Positions 17,141 through 24,965 of a stretch of 64,000 bases of DNA are shown piece after piece. Within the stretch, counting starts at the first letter, position 1; each line of letters starts with the position of its first letter. The notes under the pieces were generated by a model that saw only the letters and a list, made by a program, of their open reading frames with translations, was not told the DNA's origin and ran no database searches. Both the position numbers and the translations under genes were made by a program. Source of the stretch: Bryobacteraceae bacterium (lineage in GTDB: Bacteria; Acidobacteriota; Terriglobia; Bryobacterales; Bryobacteraceae); contig JAICJH010000011.1 in assembly GCA_025928545.1 (NCBI GenBank), positions 1 through 64,000 of the forward strand, given 5' to 3'.

Positions 17141-17998
17141 CTACAGGGCCAACTCTTCGTTATAGGTCATGTCTTTCAGGTTGAACTTGGCTTTGGCGGT
17201 CATGCCACCAAGCTTCAGGTCGAACTCCACTTCCTTATCCGCGGCGCTGAGGGCCAGAACGTCCTTCGAGAAACTGAACAGGATCGTGGTGTTGTTGGCC
17301 ATGGAATTCACGAGGTCGGCATTCTGAGGCGCCTTTCCTTTGACCGTCAGAGTGGCGCCCCGCTTAAGCGCCGCTCCCGGATCCGGAGGAGCAGGAGGCG
17401 GGCCGGCGTTGTCGACGTTGGCCGCATCGGGGCCTCCGCCGCGGCGCCCGCCGCTGAAGCCCCCGCCAAACCCGCCGCTGCCACCGCGCGCACCACCGCG
17501 GCCCATCATGGCTGCGTTCAGGGTTGCCATCGGGATGCCGGTCACCGAGATAACATAGTGGTTCGCCAATGCTGGCGGAAGCGCCAGAGGGTGGGCTTCG
17601 AGGATCGGCTTGGCGCTCTGCCAGACGATATGCAAAGTTGCTGCCGGGGGGCTAAAATTGCCCGCGGGCGCGAGTCCGCCGCCGCCACCACCGCCGCTTC
17701 GGCTTCCGCCACCGCCGCCACCACCGCCGCTACGGCTTCCGCCGCCACCACCGTCTCCGCCTTCTTCTCCGCCGCCACCACGTCCGCCGCCGCGTCCGGC
17801 GGATTCGGCGTCAACTTTCTTGGCCCAGGGCGACTTCGTGCGGATCTCTTCCTTCTCCTGATCCGTCCATTCGGATGATTTCTTCTTGACCCAGAAGTCC
17901 GCGCCGAAGGCGTAAGATTCCAGGCAAGCCATCATGCCAGTGACAGCGGCCATGCGGAAGATGTCGCGGCGGCCGGTGCCCGATTGCGTATTTACCAT
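17141..17998 (-). CDS. Glycine-rich exported protein with twin-arginine-like signal, unknown function
   Basis: 285 residues. The N terminus has GRRDIFRMAAVTGMMACLESYAFG, a short twin-arginine-like signal. A conserved-looking block (FWVKKKSSEWTDQEKEEI) is followed by a low-complexity region of runs of glycine broken by SRS and RGG (about residues 68-110), then a folded-looking segment (LHIVWQSAKPILEAHPLAL), a second Gly/Arg-rich stretch, and a C-terminal beta domain (GATLTVKGKAP, EVEFDLKLGGMTAKAKFNLKDM). The SEWTDQE segment recalls the GWxTD-type proteins common in this phylum, but I cannot assign one. It is followed by a bidirectional terminator. Confidence 0.75.
   Translation of the reverse strand: MVNTQSGTGRRDIFRMAAVTGMMACLESYAFGADFWVKKKSSEWTDQEKEEIRTKSPWAKKVDAESAGRGGGRGGGGEEGGDGGGGGSRSGGGGGGGGSRSGGGGGGGLAPAGNFSPPAATLHIVWQSAKPILEAHPLALPPALANHYVISVTGIPMATLNAAMMGRGGARGGSGGFGGGFSGGRRGGGPDAANVDNAGPPPAPPDPGAALKRGATLTVKGKAPQNADLVNSMANNTTILFSFSKDVLALSAADKEVEFDLKLGGMTAKAKFNLKDMTYNEELAL
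17660..17800. repeat. Low-complexity CCG/CCA tract with internal tandem unit
   Basis: Within the glycine-rich gene, the plus strand is a run of ccgccgcca-type trinucleotides. The encoded protein repeats an 11-residue unit (SRS plus eight Gly) about twice. Such tracts change length by slippage. Confidence 0.7.
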
Positions 17999-18086
17999 TA
18001 CTTAATTACACTCCACGCAAACTGAAAAGTGCAGAAGTAAAAGTTAAGAGTTTGTCAAGGAGAGGGCGGAGTACCCTAAGAATTTG

Positions 18087-19919
18087 ATGATCAGCCGTTT
18101 CTATCTTCCCGCCGGCGTGTTGGCCGGTATTGCAATATTGGCTTCGTCCTGCTCGGGCCCGGAATCGATTCCGCCTGCATTTCGCGACAAGAAATTGCCG
18201 CTGGAGCGCCGGGTCAGCGATCTGACCGGGCGCATGCGTCCGGATGAAAAAGTCGCGTTGGTGCAGGAGGCTCAAAGCCTTTCCATGCGGGGGAACAGCC
18301 GTCTGGGTATTCCGGCTCTGCGGGTGGTGACGGCACCAATGGGGCTGACAGGAAAAGATCCGGACGGCCGTTCGCTGGCGGCTACGGCTTTCCCCGCGAA
18401 TATCGGGATGGCCGCAACGTGGAATCCCTCGCTCATGGAGCGGGTGGGAGTTGTCATTGCACAACAGGCTAAGGCGTGGGGGCGCGGTCAGGTTCTTGGG
18501 CCCCTCGCCGACGTCAGTCATTCCCCGCTGAGCGGTCGCGTGTTCGAAACTTACGGCGAGGATCCCTGGCTCGTTTCCCGAATGGCGGTCGCATGGATCT
18601 CCGGTGTACAGGGTGAGGGCGAGATTGCCACTGCGATTTACCGCGGAGGGCCAACCAATACGCGGGGCGCACGGGAATCCGATGTGCGTCCGATTGAAGC
18701 GGCAGTCAGCGAGGCGGGAGTTTGGGCCGTGATGCCGCAGGACGGTATTCCGGTACGGGGCTTTCTGAATGGCCAATTGGGTTTCCGAGGCTTTTCCGTG
18801 TTGAACACAGGCATGGAGTCGAACGCGGGAACGGGTCCACTGCTGGATGAACAGGTGCGCGGCATTCTCAGGGCGATGTTTGCCAGCGGCGCGTTCGATC
18901 GCGAGCCGACGGCTTCGAGGGAAGTGGAAACGGCGGAGCACCGGACCGTTGCGCGCGAGGCGGCAACGCAGAGCATGGTGCTGCTGAAAAACGAAGGCAG
19001 CCTGCTGCCGCTCGACAAGAGCAAGATTCATTCCGTGGCGGTCATCGGACCGAATGCAAACGTGAACCGGATGGCGGCCGGCAACTATACGGTGGGCGGG
19101 GCCAGGTATTCCGCGACTCCGCTGGACGCGCTCCGGGGTGCTTTGGGATCTGGCGTCGTGACACTGGCTAAGACACCGGCGGAGGCAGGTAAGGCGGAGG
19201 TCGCAATTGTTTTCGCTGGCACCGGCGCGGAGTCGGAAGGGGAGTCGCACGATCGCACTTCGCTGAATCTTCCCGCGGGACAGGATGAATTGATCGAGGC
19301 TGTCGTGCGCGCGAATCCACATACGATTGTGGTGGTGAACAGCGGATCCGCCATCGCTATGGCAAAGTGGATCGGGCGCGTGCCTGCTGTTGTGGAGGCC
19401 TGGTTTCCAGGGGAAGAAGGCGGCAACGGGATCGCGGACGTGCTGGCGGGTAAGGTGAATCCGTCTGGCCGCCTGCCGATTGGGTTTCCGGCTCGAATGG
19501 AAAACCCACAACAGGGGGACTTGTTTCCGTTCGGCTTTGGGCTTTCTTACACACAATTCGAATACAGGGATTTGCGGGTGACACCGCCGCACGTTTCCGA
19601 GGGGCAGCTTGCAGAGGTGAGCGTCACGATACGCAACACCGGAACGCGGACGGGAAAGGAAACCGCGCAGCTGTATCTCCATGCGACGCGATCGGACGCG
19701 TCCATCGAACGTGCCGTGCAGGATCTCCGCGGCTTCCAGCAAGTCGAACTGAAGCCGGGCGAATCGGCACGAGTGCGATTTACCGTGTCCGGGGCACTGA
19801 CCGCGTACTTTGACGAGAAGCGGCAGGATTGGATGCAGGATCAGGCGGAGTTTGAGATTCGGGTAGGATCTTCGTCACGCGATATCCGGGCAACCGGCGT
19901 GTTGTCGGTCAGCGAATAA
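18087..19919 (+). CDS. GH3-family (beta-glucosidase-like) lipoprotein lacking the catalytic nucleophile
   Basis: 610 residues from the ATG at 18087 (a TTG at 18084 also precedes it). A lipoprotein signal ends at LASSC (Cys22), so the protein is membrane-anchored outside the cytosol. Domains: GH3 N-terminal barrel (about 30-285), GH3 C-terminal sandwich (about 300-490, with LPAGQDELIEAVV and GRLPIGFP), and a fibronectin III-like domain (about 505-605). In active members the nucleophile lies in a VSDW block; here it reads GFSVLNTG, with Asn240 in the Asp position, and the KHF motif of the active site is also missing. It may be a binding or regulatory pseudoenzyme. Its 3' end overlaps the Kir gene. 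Confidence 0.88.
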   Translation: MISRFYLPAGVLAGIAILASSCSGPESIPPAFRDKKLPLERRVSDLTGRMRPDEKVALVQEAQSLSMRGNSRLGIPALRVVTAPMGLTGKDPDGRSLAATAFPANIGMAATWNPSLMERVGVVIAQQAKAWGRGQVLGPLADVSHSPLSGRVFETYGEDPWLVSRMAVAWISGVQGEGEIATAIYRGGPTNTRGARESDVRPIEAAVSEAGVWAVMPQDGIPVRGFLNGQLGFRGFSVLNTGMESNAGTGPLLDEQVRGILRAMFASGAFDREPTASREVETAEHRTVAREAATQSMVLLKNEGSLLPLDKSKIHSVAVIGPNANVNRMAAGNYTVGGARYSATPLDALRGALGSGVVTLAKTPAEAGKAEVAIVFAGTGAESEGESHDRTSLNLPAGQDELIEAVVRANPHTIVVVNSGSAIAMAKWIGRVPAVVEAWFPGEEGGNGIADVLAGKVNPSGRLPIGFPARMENPQQGDLFPFGFGLSYTQFEYRDLRVTPPHVSEGQLAEVSVTIRNTGTRTGKETAQLYLHATRSDASIERAVQDLRGFQQVELKPGESARVRFTVSGALTAYFDEKRQDWMQDQAEFEIRVGSSSRDIRATGVLSVSE

Positions 19920-20821
19920 TTTCCCAGGCGGTTGAGTTCGAGCAGAAGATCGCCGTTTGGCTGCACGACGAACGCGGTATCGAACTTCGCGCCCCAGACA
20001 ATCTCGTCATGCCGGTAAGACTGGCGGCTGTGGACAATCTGACTGAAGGTATCGTCGAAACCCTTGATCAGGATTATGATTTCAGCCTGCATGCGCTTCA
20101 GGTCTTCGGCCGTTTTACCCCAAAACGGGCTGGATTCGTCGATGGGATGAACGATGGTCCACGTCAGGGCAAACATCAAAATGCCGTCGCGTTCGAGCGT
20201 GAGGGGCTCAAATTTTCGTTCGGGTTTCTCGGGAGGTCCGCCGACCGTCATCAGCAATACGCGCGCTTCCATTTCCATCAGATTGTTGGAGCGCTGATTC
20301 GCGATGCGGAACATGAGTCCGTGTCCGTTCTGATAAGGCGCAATCAGTGCGCTCGCGCTGTATCCGATGGATGCGGAGGGCTTGGAAGCCCTGGCGACGA
20401 GCAGGCCTGTAATTACTGCGAAACCGAGCAATCCTGTGAGAGCTTCGACTGTGGAGCAAACGTTGGCTGCGATTCCCGCGGGCGCGAGGTTTCCGTAACC
20501 GACAGTGGTGAGCGTGTGGGCGCTGAAGAAGAAATCGTTCAGGAAGCGGCCCATGGCGGTGGGAGAGGCCGAACCGGAGATCTGGGCCGGATCCATGGAA
20601 AAATAGGCCAGCGCGAACAGTGTATTGACCGAGAGGTAAAAGCCAAGCACAAGGCTGATGAAGCCTGTCCAGGTCATGCGCACGATGGCGAGCCAGGGAT
20701 GAAAGGCGCTCCAGTCTGCGCCTTTGCGTTCCACGTTGAAAGATCCGTCTTTATTGACAGCGCGACGCAGGGGTGCGCCGAATTCGCGAGTCAGACCAGG
20801 ATCGAAGGCCGGCTTTTGCAT
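19841..20821 (-). CDS. Inward-rectifier potassium channel (KirBac type)
   Basis: 326 residues from the ATG at 20821; an upstream ATG at 20953 would overlap the preceding gene and adds a non-homologous stretch. A slide helix with FHPWLAIVRMTW leads into the first membrane helix (LGFYLSVNTLFALAYF), a pore helix, the selectivity filter TVGYG (about 106-110) and a second helix (GLLGFAVITGLLVARAS). The C-terminal half is the Kir cytoplasmic beta domain (MFRIANQRSNNLMEMEARVLL, TWTIVHPIDESSPFWG). Such channels conduct K+ and are gated by lipids or ligands. The last 79 bases are read in both directions, because the gene overlaps the convergent GH3 gene. Confidence 0.9.
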   Translation of the reverse strand: MQKPAFDPGLTREFGAPLRRAVNKDGSFNVERKGADWSAFHPWLAIVRMTWTGFISLVLGFYLSVNTLFALAYFSMDPAQISGSASPTAMGRFLNDFFFSAHTLTTVGYGNLAPAGIAANVCSTVEALTGLLGFAVITGLLVARASKPSASIGYSASALIAPYQNGHGLMFRIANQRSNNLMEMEARVLLMTVGGPPEKPERKFEPLTLERDGILMFALTWTIVHPIDESSPFWGKTAEDLKRMQAEIIILIKGFDDTFSQIVHSRQSYRHDEIVWGAKFDTAFVVQPNGDLLLELNRLGNYSLTDNTPVARISRDEDPTRISNSA

Positions 20822-20886
20822 CGTTACGGTCAGTTTAACTTGCGGGGCGGGCAATTTGCCGCAGACGTTCTGCCGGGAGTGTATGT

Positions 20887-23787
20887 TCAGGGTGTGTAGA
20901 TGAACCAGGGGTAGCGATCCACGGGCAACGAGGCGCGTTTCCGCGCCAGGCACCAGGTTTGCTCGCCGCGGTTCTCTGTGTCATAGCCGTTCAGTGCCAG
21001 GAATTTCAGGAGTTGTTTGTGCTCCGAGAATTCGTCGATGAAGGTCGTGAACAGAAGTTCCACTTCGAAGCCGGCCGCTTTCACTGCTTCGCCCAGTTCG
21101 TAGCAGGTGTATTCGCGGACATGGCCGATGTCCGTTCGCCGATCGGGGCCGGGGCGTTCATAGAGAAAAAAGATCTGAGGGTTATCGCGGCCATCCAAAG
21201 TTTTCGCGGCGCTCGTCACGCTGCCCACGTTGGGTGTAGAAACCAGGAGGTAACCGCCATCCGCGAGAACGCGGCGCGATTCGAGCAGCATCCACATCGG
21301 ATCGTACGTCATGTGTTCGATGATTTCGCCGGCAACCACCAGATCGAAATAGTTGTCGGGGTAGGGAAACTCATGGCGCTCAACATCGAAATGGTCGACG
21401 TAGCAAGTGAACTGGCCATCGGGAAAATCGAACGTCTTGCGGTCGATCTTGCCGGGAGGGCCGTAGTATGCGCCACGGACTTCGCTATAACCGCAGACGC
21501 GCTGGAGAAGCGGGGTGATCTGCATGTAGCAGCCGAGTTCCAGGACGCGTCCAGTGGATTGCGGCGGCGGAACCAGGGCAAGGGTTTTCGACAGGCGGGG
21601 AATATGTTTCGCGAGATATCGGTCGCCATCGTCATCCGGCATCTTCATGCTCCGGAGGGCTTGTTCGGCGCGCTGCAGGCGCTCGGGGTTGAACCGCTCC
21701 GCATCGGGTGGGACGGGCCATGCCGGGAGATTTCGATTGAGCCAGCGCAGAAGCGCACGAAGAACGCGGAAATAGAATTGCGAATCTGTAAAACCGCTGG
21801 TAAACACAAGATAGATGCACAGCAGGAGTGCGAGTGCACTGACGGCGTTGCCGATCCTGTTGCCAACAGGTGTTGTGAAGACGAGAGTGAGATCCTCGGT
21901 GCCGGGCGGGGCATCGATCACCATAAAGTCCATTGGATCCGCTTTGATGGGCAGTTCGGTCTTGCCGGAGTATGCGCGCCAGGCAGGATCGTACGTCACC
22001 TGCACCAGAACGGACTGGCCTGCCCGAACCGGCGCATGGACATGGAGGGAGTCGGTGCCGTCCCACTCGGTGGTGGCGGGGATATCCGGACCGTGTTCGA
22101 TGAAATCGCTGTAGGCACGGAGCAGGGGGAGATTCGTTGCGGGCTGCACCGGATGGAGCGCCGCGAGTTGCGCGCGGTCCAGCACGCGGGCGAGGCCTGG
22201 AGAGCGCCGCGGCACCCGATAGATGACATTGCCCTGGTGGTCGTCATAAAGCACCGGCATGGCGCGCGCGAATTTTTCGGGCACTTTGAAATCGTGGTAT
22301 GCGTCTTCCGAGTGCGCATCGGAGACAACAATGGCGTCGGCACCCAGGGATTGCAGCCAGCGGACTGAAAGTTCGGGATCCGGGCCGAGAATAATTTCCC
22401 AGGTGGCGGCAGACGGGTTGGGGTTGATCAGGCCCTGATCGGAGCCGCCGCCAACTTCGGCGTTATCGTGCCACGCGTCCCACCAAAAGCGGGTGGAACC
22501 CATGACAAATGTGCGAGCGTTGGGGAGGTGGGTTCCCATCCAGGAAGACATCCGGTACTCGACGCGATTGTGAAAGTCGGGTTCCGGCGGGTAGGCTTCC
22601 CAGGCGCGGCGGACGAAATGGCGCTCCGGCCAGAAAGCGAACAGGGCAATCAGAATGACCATGGCGTGGGCCACGCGGATGCCGAGTACCGTGTCGAATG
22701 GCTTATTCCATAAGCGGCGCAACAACTCGATGCCTAAGAGCAGCATCGCCATATCCAGTTCCGGGATCAACCGAAAGGGTTCCCCGATAATTCGGAAGTT
22801 GATGAAGTAATAGCCGAGCACGTTCAGGCTCATGAACGCGACACTTCCGAGTGCGAAGACAAAATAAGCCTCGTGCGGCTTTCGGTTTGCCCAGCGGACT
22901 GAAAGGGCCCCGAAGGCGACGGCAGCGACTATGGTGAGGACGACGGAATACTGGTTGCCGGGCTGCGAAACATAACGCAGATTGTAGAGCGTGATGCGCA
23001 GGTATGCGGGCGTCAGCCAGAATGCCGTCAGGGCATAGGCCAGCACTGGTATCGCGAGCGCGCGGAGGAGGATGGAGCGTTCACGGGCGGTTACCCAGAA
23101 ACTCCAGACCAGGATTGGGTAGAAGATAGCGAGTGCGGTGGCTCCGTAGAAATTCGTGAGGACGAGCAAGGCGCAGAAGATGGCGGCAAGCGCAAGTGAA
23201 CCATTGCGGCCGCGGCGCATGCCGAGAAACGCGAAGCCCAGCGCGAACGGGATCAGCGACAGCGAAGAAATGTGCGGACCTTCGCCGTAGCGGACCATGA
23301 CACCGAGGCGCTGCGGCATCAGGTAAGGCGCGTCATAACGTACGGCTTTAATGAACAGGAATGAAGGCGAGATCAGCATGCAGGCTATGGCGGAAAACCA
23401 TCCCTGTACGCGCGTACCGCCCATCGTGCGGACCATGAAACAGACGCCCGCGATTCCCAGACAAAACATGGTGGCGGTGAAGACGTGATAGGCCTTGACC
23501 GGGATAAAGAAGTTGGTCAGCAATGCGGTGCCGTAGCGAAGCACGGGCGGGTAAATGTAATCGAAGCGGGTCCCGCAGTACCAGAGCGGTTGCCAGCCGG
23601 GGTGTGGCCAATGCGCGGCGAGGAAGCGGCCATCGGAGATGAAGGTGCTTTCAATTGACGACCAGAGCTGAAGATATTTTGCCCGGAACAACGGGCGCAC
23701 CAACACGGCGGCGGAAAGAAAAACCAGCAGGAGATCGAGGAGCAGAAGCCGCCGGCTGTGGGGAGCCTTCAGCCCTGGACTAGTCAT
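20887..23787 (-). CDS. Polytopic membrane protein (glycosyltransferase/PTPS-related-like) fused to a SAM-dependent methyltransferase
   Basis: 966 residues. The first half is a multi-pass membrane region (about 15-400, many hydrophobic helices) with a first loop containing FISDGRFLAAHWPHPGWQPLWYCG and a periplasmic part after about 420 (TRFWWDAWHDNAEVGGGSDQG), similar to polytopic lipid-linked-sugar or PTPS-related membrane proteins. A further helix at about 664-685 precedes a class I methyltransferase (about 740-966) with motif I VLELGC (748-753), FDLVVAGEIIEHM and a Gly-rich post-motif block. Methylation of a surface glycan or lipid is a reasonable guess; the real substrate is unknown. It is followed by the Kir gene, 65 bases away. 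Confidence 0.8.
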   Translation of the reverse strand: MTSPGLKAPHSRRLLLLDLLLVFLSAAVLVRPLFRAKYLQLWSSIESTFISDGRFLAAHWPHPGWQPLWYCGTRFDYIYPPVLRYGTALLTNFFIPVKAYHVFTATMFCLGIAGVCFMVRTMGGTRVQGWFSAIACMLISPSFLFIKAVRYDAPYLMPQRLGVMVRYGEGPHISSLSLIPFALGFAFLGMRRGRNGSLALAAIFCALLVLTNFYGATALAIFYPILVWSFWVTARERSILLRALAIPVLAYALTAFWLTPAYLRITLYNLRYVSQPGNQYSVVLTIVAAVAFGALSVRWANRKPHEAYFVFALGSVAFMSLNVLGYYFINFRIIGEPFRLIPELDMAMLLLGIELLRRLWNKPFDTVLGIRVAHAMVILIALFAFWPERHFVRRAWEAYPPEPDFHNRVEYRMSSWMGTHLPNARTFVMGSTRFWWDAWHDNAEVGGGSDQGLINPNPSAATWEIILGPDPELSVRWLQSLGADAIVVSDAHSEDAYHDFKVPEKFARAMPVLYDDHQGNVIYRVPRRSPGLARVLDRAQLAALHPVQPATNLPLLRAYSDFIEHGPDIPATTEWDGTDSLHVHAPVRAGQSVLVQVTYDPAWRAYSGKTELPIKADPMDFMVIDAPPGTEDLTLVFTTPVGNRIGNAVSALALLLCIYLVFTSGFTDSQFYFRVLRALLRWLNRNLPAWPVPPDAERFNPERLQRAEQALRSMKMPDDDGDRYLAKHIPRLSKTLALVPPPQSTGRVLELGCYMQITPLLQRVCGYSEVRGAYYGPPGKIDRKTFDFPDGQFTCYVDHFDVERHEFPYPDNYFDLVVAGEIIEHMTYDPMWMLLESRRVLADGGYLLVSTPNVGSVTSAAKTLDGRDNPQIFFLYERPGPDRRTDIGHVREYTCYELGEAVKAAGFEVELLFTTFIDEFSEHKQLLKFLALNGYDTENRGEQTWCLARKRASLPVDRYPWFIYTP

Positions 23788-23845
23788 TGAGATGGGTCAT
23801 CAAAAGCAGGCACAAGGCCCTTCGGCCAGTGTAGCGTGTGGGGCG

Positions 23846-24742
23846 CTACTTGCCTGGGGAAGGTTGCGGAGCGGTCGGGTCCGGGCCGAAGAATGAGTCG
23901 CTGAGACTGATCTGCATTTGCCCAAGAATCGCTGCCACGGCTTTACGTGCCATTTGAGGTCTCAATTGCGTCAGGATGCTTTCTTTCACGTCCGCCAGAC
24001 TTTTCGTAGTGTGGGACTGAACCCGGATTATGTGGTAACCAAAATCGCTGCGCACGGGCTGACTGATGCTTCCCGGCTTGAGCGCGAAGGCGGCCTGTTC
24101 GAAAGGCGGCACCATTTTGCCGCGCCGGATTTCACCTAGATTGCCACCCCTGTTTCCCGAAGTAACTTCGTCGGATTCCTGTTGAGCGATTTTTGCGAAG
24201 TCTTCCCCGGCAATGAGGCGCCTCCGTATGGCCTGCGCTTTTGCGAGGGCCTGTGCGTCCGTTAATTCGGGCCTGCCTGGCTTCGCGGGCAGGGGCGAAC
24301 CTTTGACCCGGATCAGAATGTGCCTGGCCGTCACAGCTTCGTAGTCCGGTTTGTGCGCATCGTAATAGGCCTGGATTTCGGAATCCGGAACGTTTGCCGT
24401 ATCTACCAGGTTTTGGAACTCGGCATTATGCAGGGCGCTTTGGCGCTGGAATTCAAGCTGCGCCGCGACATTGGGCTTTTCTTCCAGATGCCGCCGTTGG
24501 GCTTCGTCCGCCAGGGCGAGCATGCTGGCCAGTCGTTCGGCGAACTCGCGGCGACCGGGACCCAGCGCGACGTCCTGTTGGCCCGGAGGCAGCAGAGTGC
24601 GGGCAAGCGAAAGGTATTGGGCCGCGGTCAGTTGGTGGTCGCCGTATTTGAAAACGACTTCATTCGGATCGGCCGGGCGCGTGACGGGCCCCTGAGCAGA
24701 CAGGATGACGGGGACAGCGAGCAGGAGAAGGCAGAGTTTCAT
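23846..24742 (-). CDS. Exported parvulin-type peptidyl-prolyl isomerase (SurA/PpiC-like)
   Basis: 298 residues from the ATG at 24742, which starts a signal peptide (MKLCLLLLAVPVILSAQ); the ATG further upstream yields no signal. An N-terminal chaperone-like helical part (VVFKYGDHQLTAAQYLSLA, about 25-130) precedes a rotamase/parvulin domain (about 135-255) with ARHILIRVKGS, GGNLGEI and GYHIIRVQ. Parvulins isomerise Xaa-Pro bonds and assist outer-membrane protein folding in the periplasm. It is divergent from the GGDEF-EAL sensor gene (223 bases between starts). Confidence 0.88.
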   Translation of the reverse strand: MKLCLLLLAVPVILSAQGPVTRPADPNEVVFKYGDHQLTAAQYLSLARTLLPPGQQDVALGPGRREFAERLASMLALADEAQRRHLEEKPNVAAQLEFQRQSALHNAEFQNLVDTANVPDSEIQAYYDAHKPDYEAVTARHILIRVKGSPLPAKPGRPELTDAQALAKAQAIRRRLIAGEDFAKIAQQESDEVTSGNRGGNLGEIRRGKMVPPFEQAAFALKPGSISQPVRSDFGYHIIRVQSHTTKSLADVKESILTQLRPQMARKAVAAILGQMQISLSDSFFGPDPTAPQPSPGK

Positions 24743-24965
24743 AGGCGGCAAATTATCGGGCCCCGGTGACGCCATTGAAATTATCCGACGAAAAGAAGAA
24801 GAAAACGTCACGTGCGGCTCTGCAGGGAACTTTAGCAGAAGGCCGGTGCCGGAGCCCGGCAGCGAAAAAAACAGGGAACAGCGGTCGATTCACGGCGATG
24901 GACCTCTATTCTTACCGGGCACTTTCTTATCGACCTATCTAAACTGTCCGACATTCCATGCCGAT

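Noticed and set aside
18006-19742. Long antisense open frames, e.g. opposite the GH3 gene, the TonB receptor (31167-32636), the membrane-methyltransferase gene (20959-22368) and the caspase-TPR gene (12149-13429)
   Set aside because: High G+C leaves few stops on the opposite strand; the peptides show Arg-rich, patternless composition and the sense genes carry clear domains.
24705-24965. Upstream extension of the GGDEF-EAL sensor to 24705
   Set aside because: It reads over the start of the divergent parvulin gene, adds no signal sequence or domain, and the natural signal begins at about 24978.
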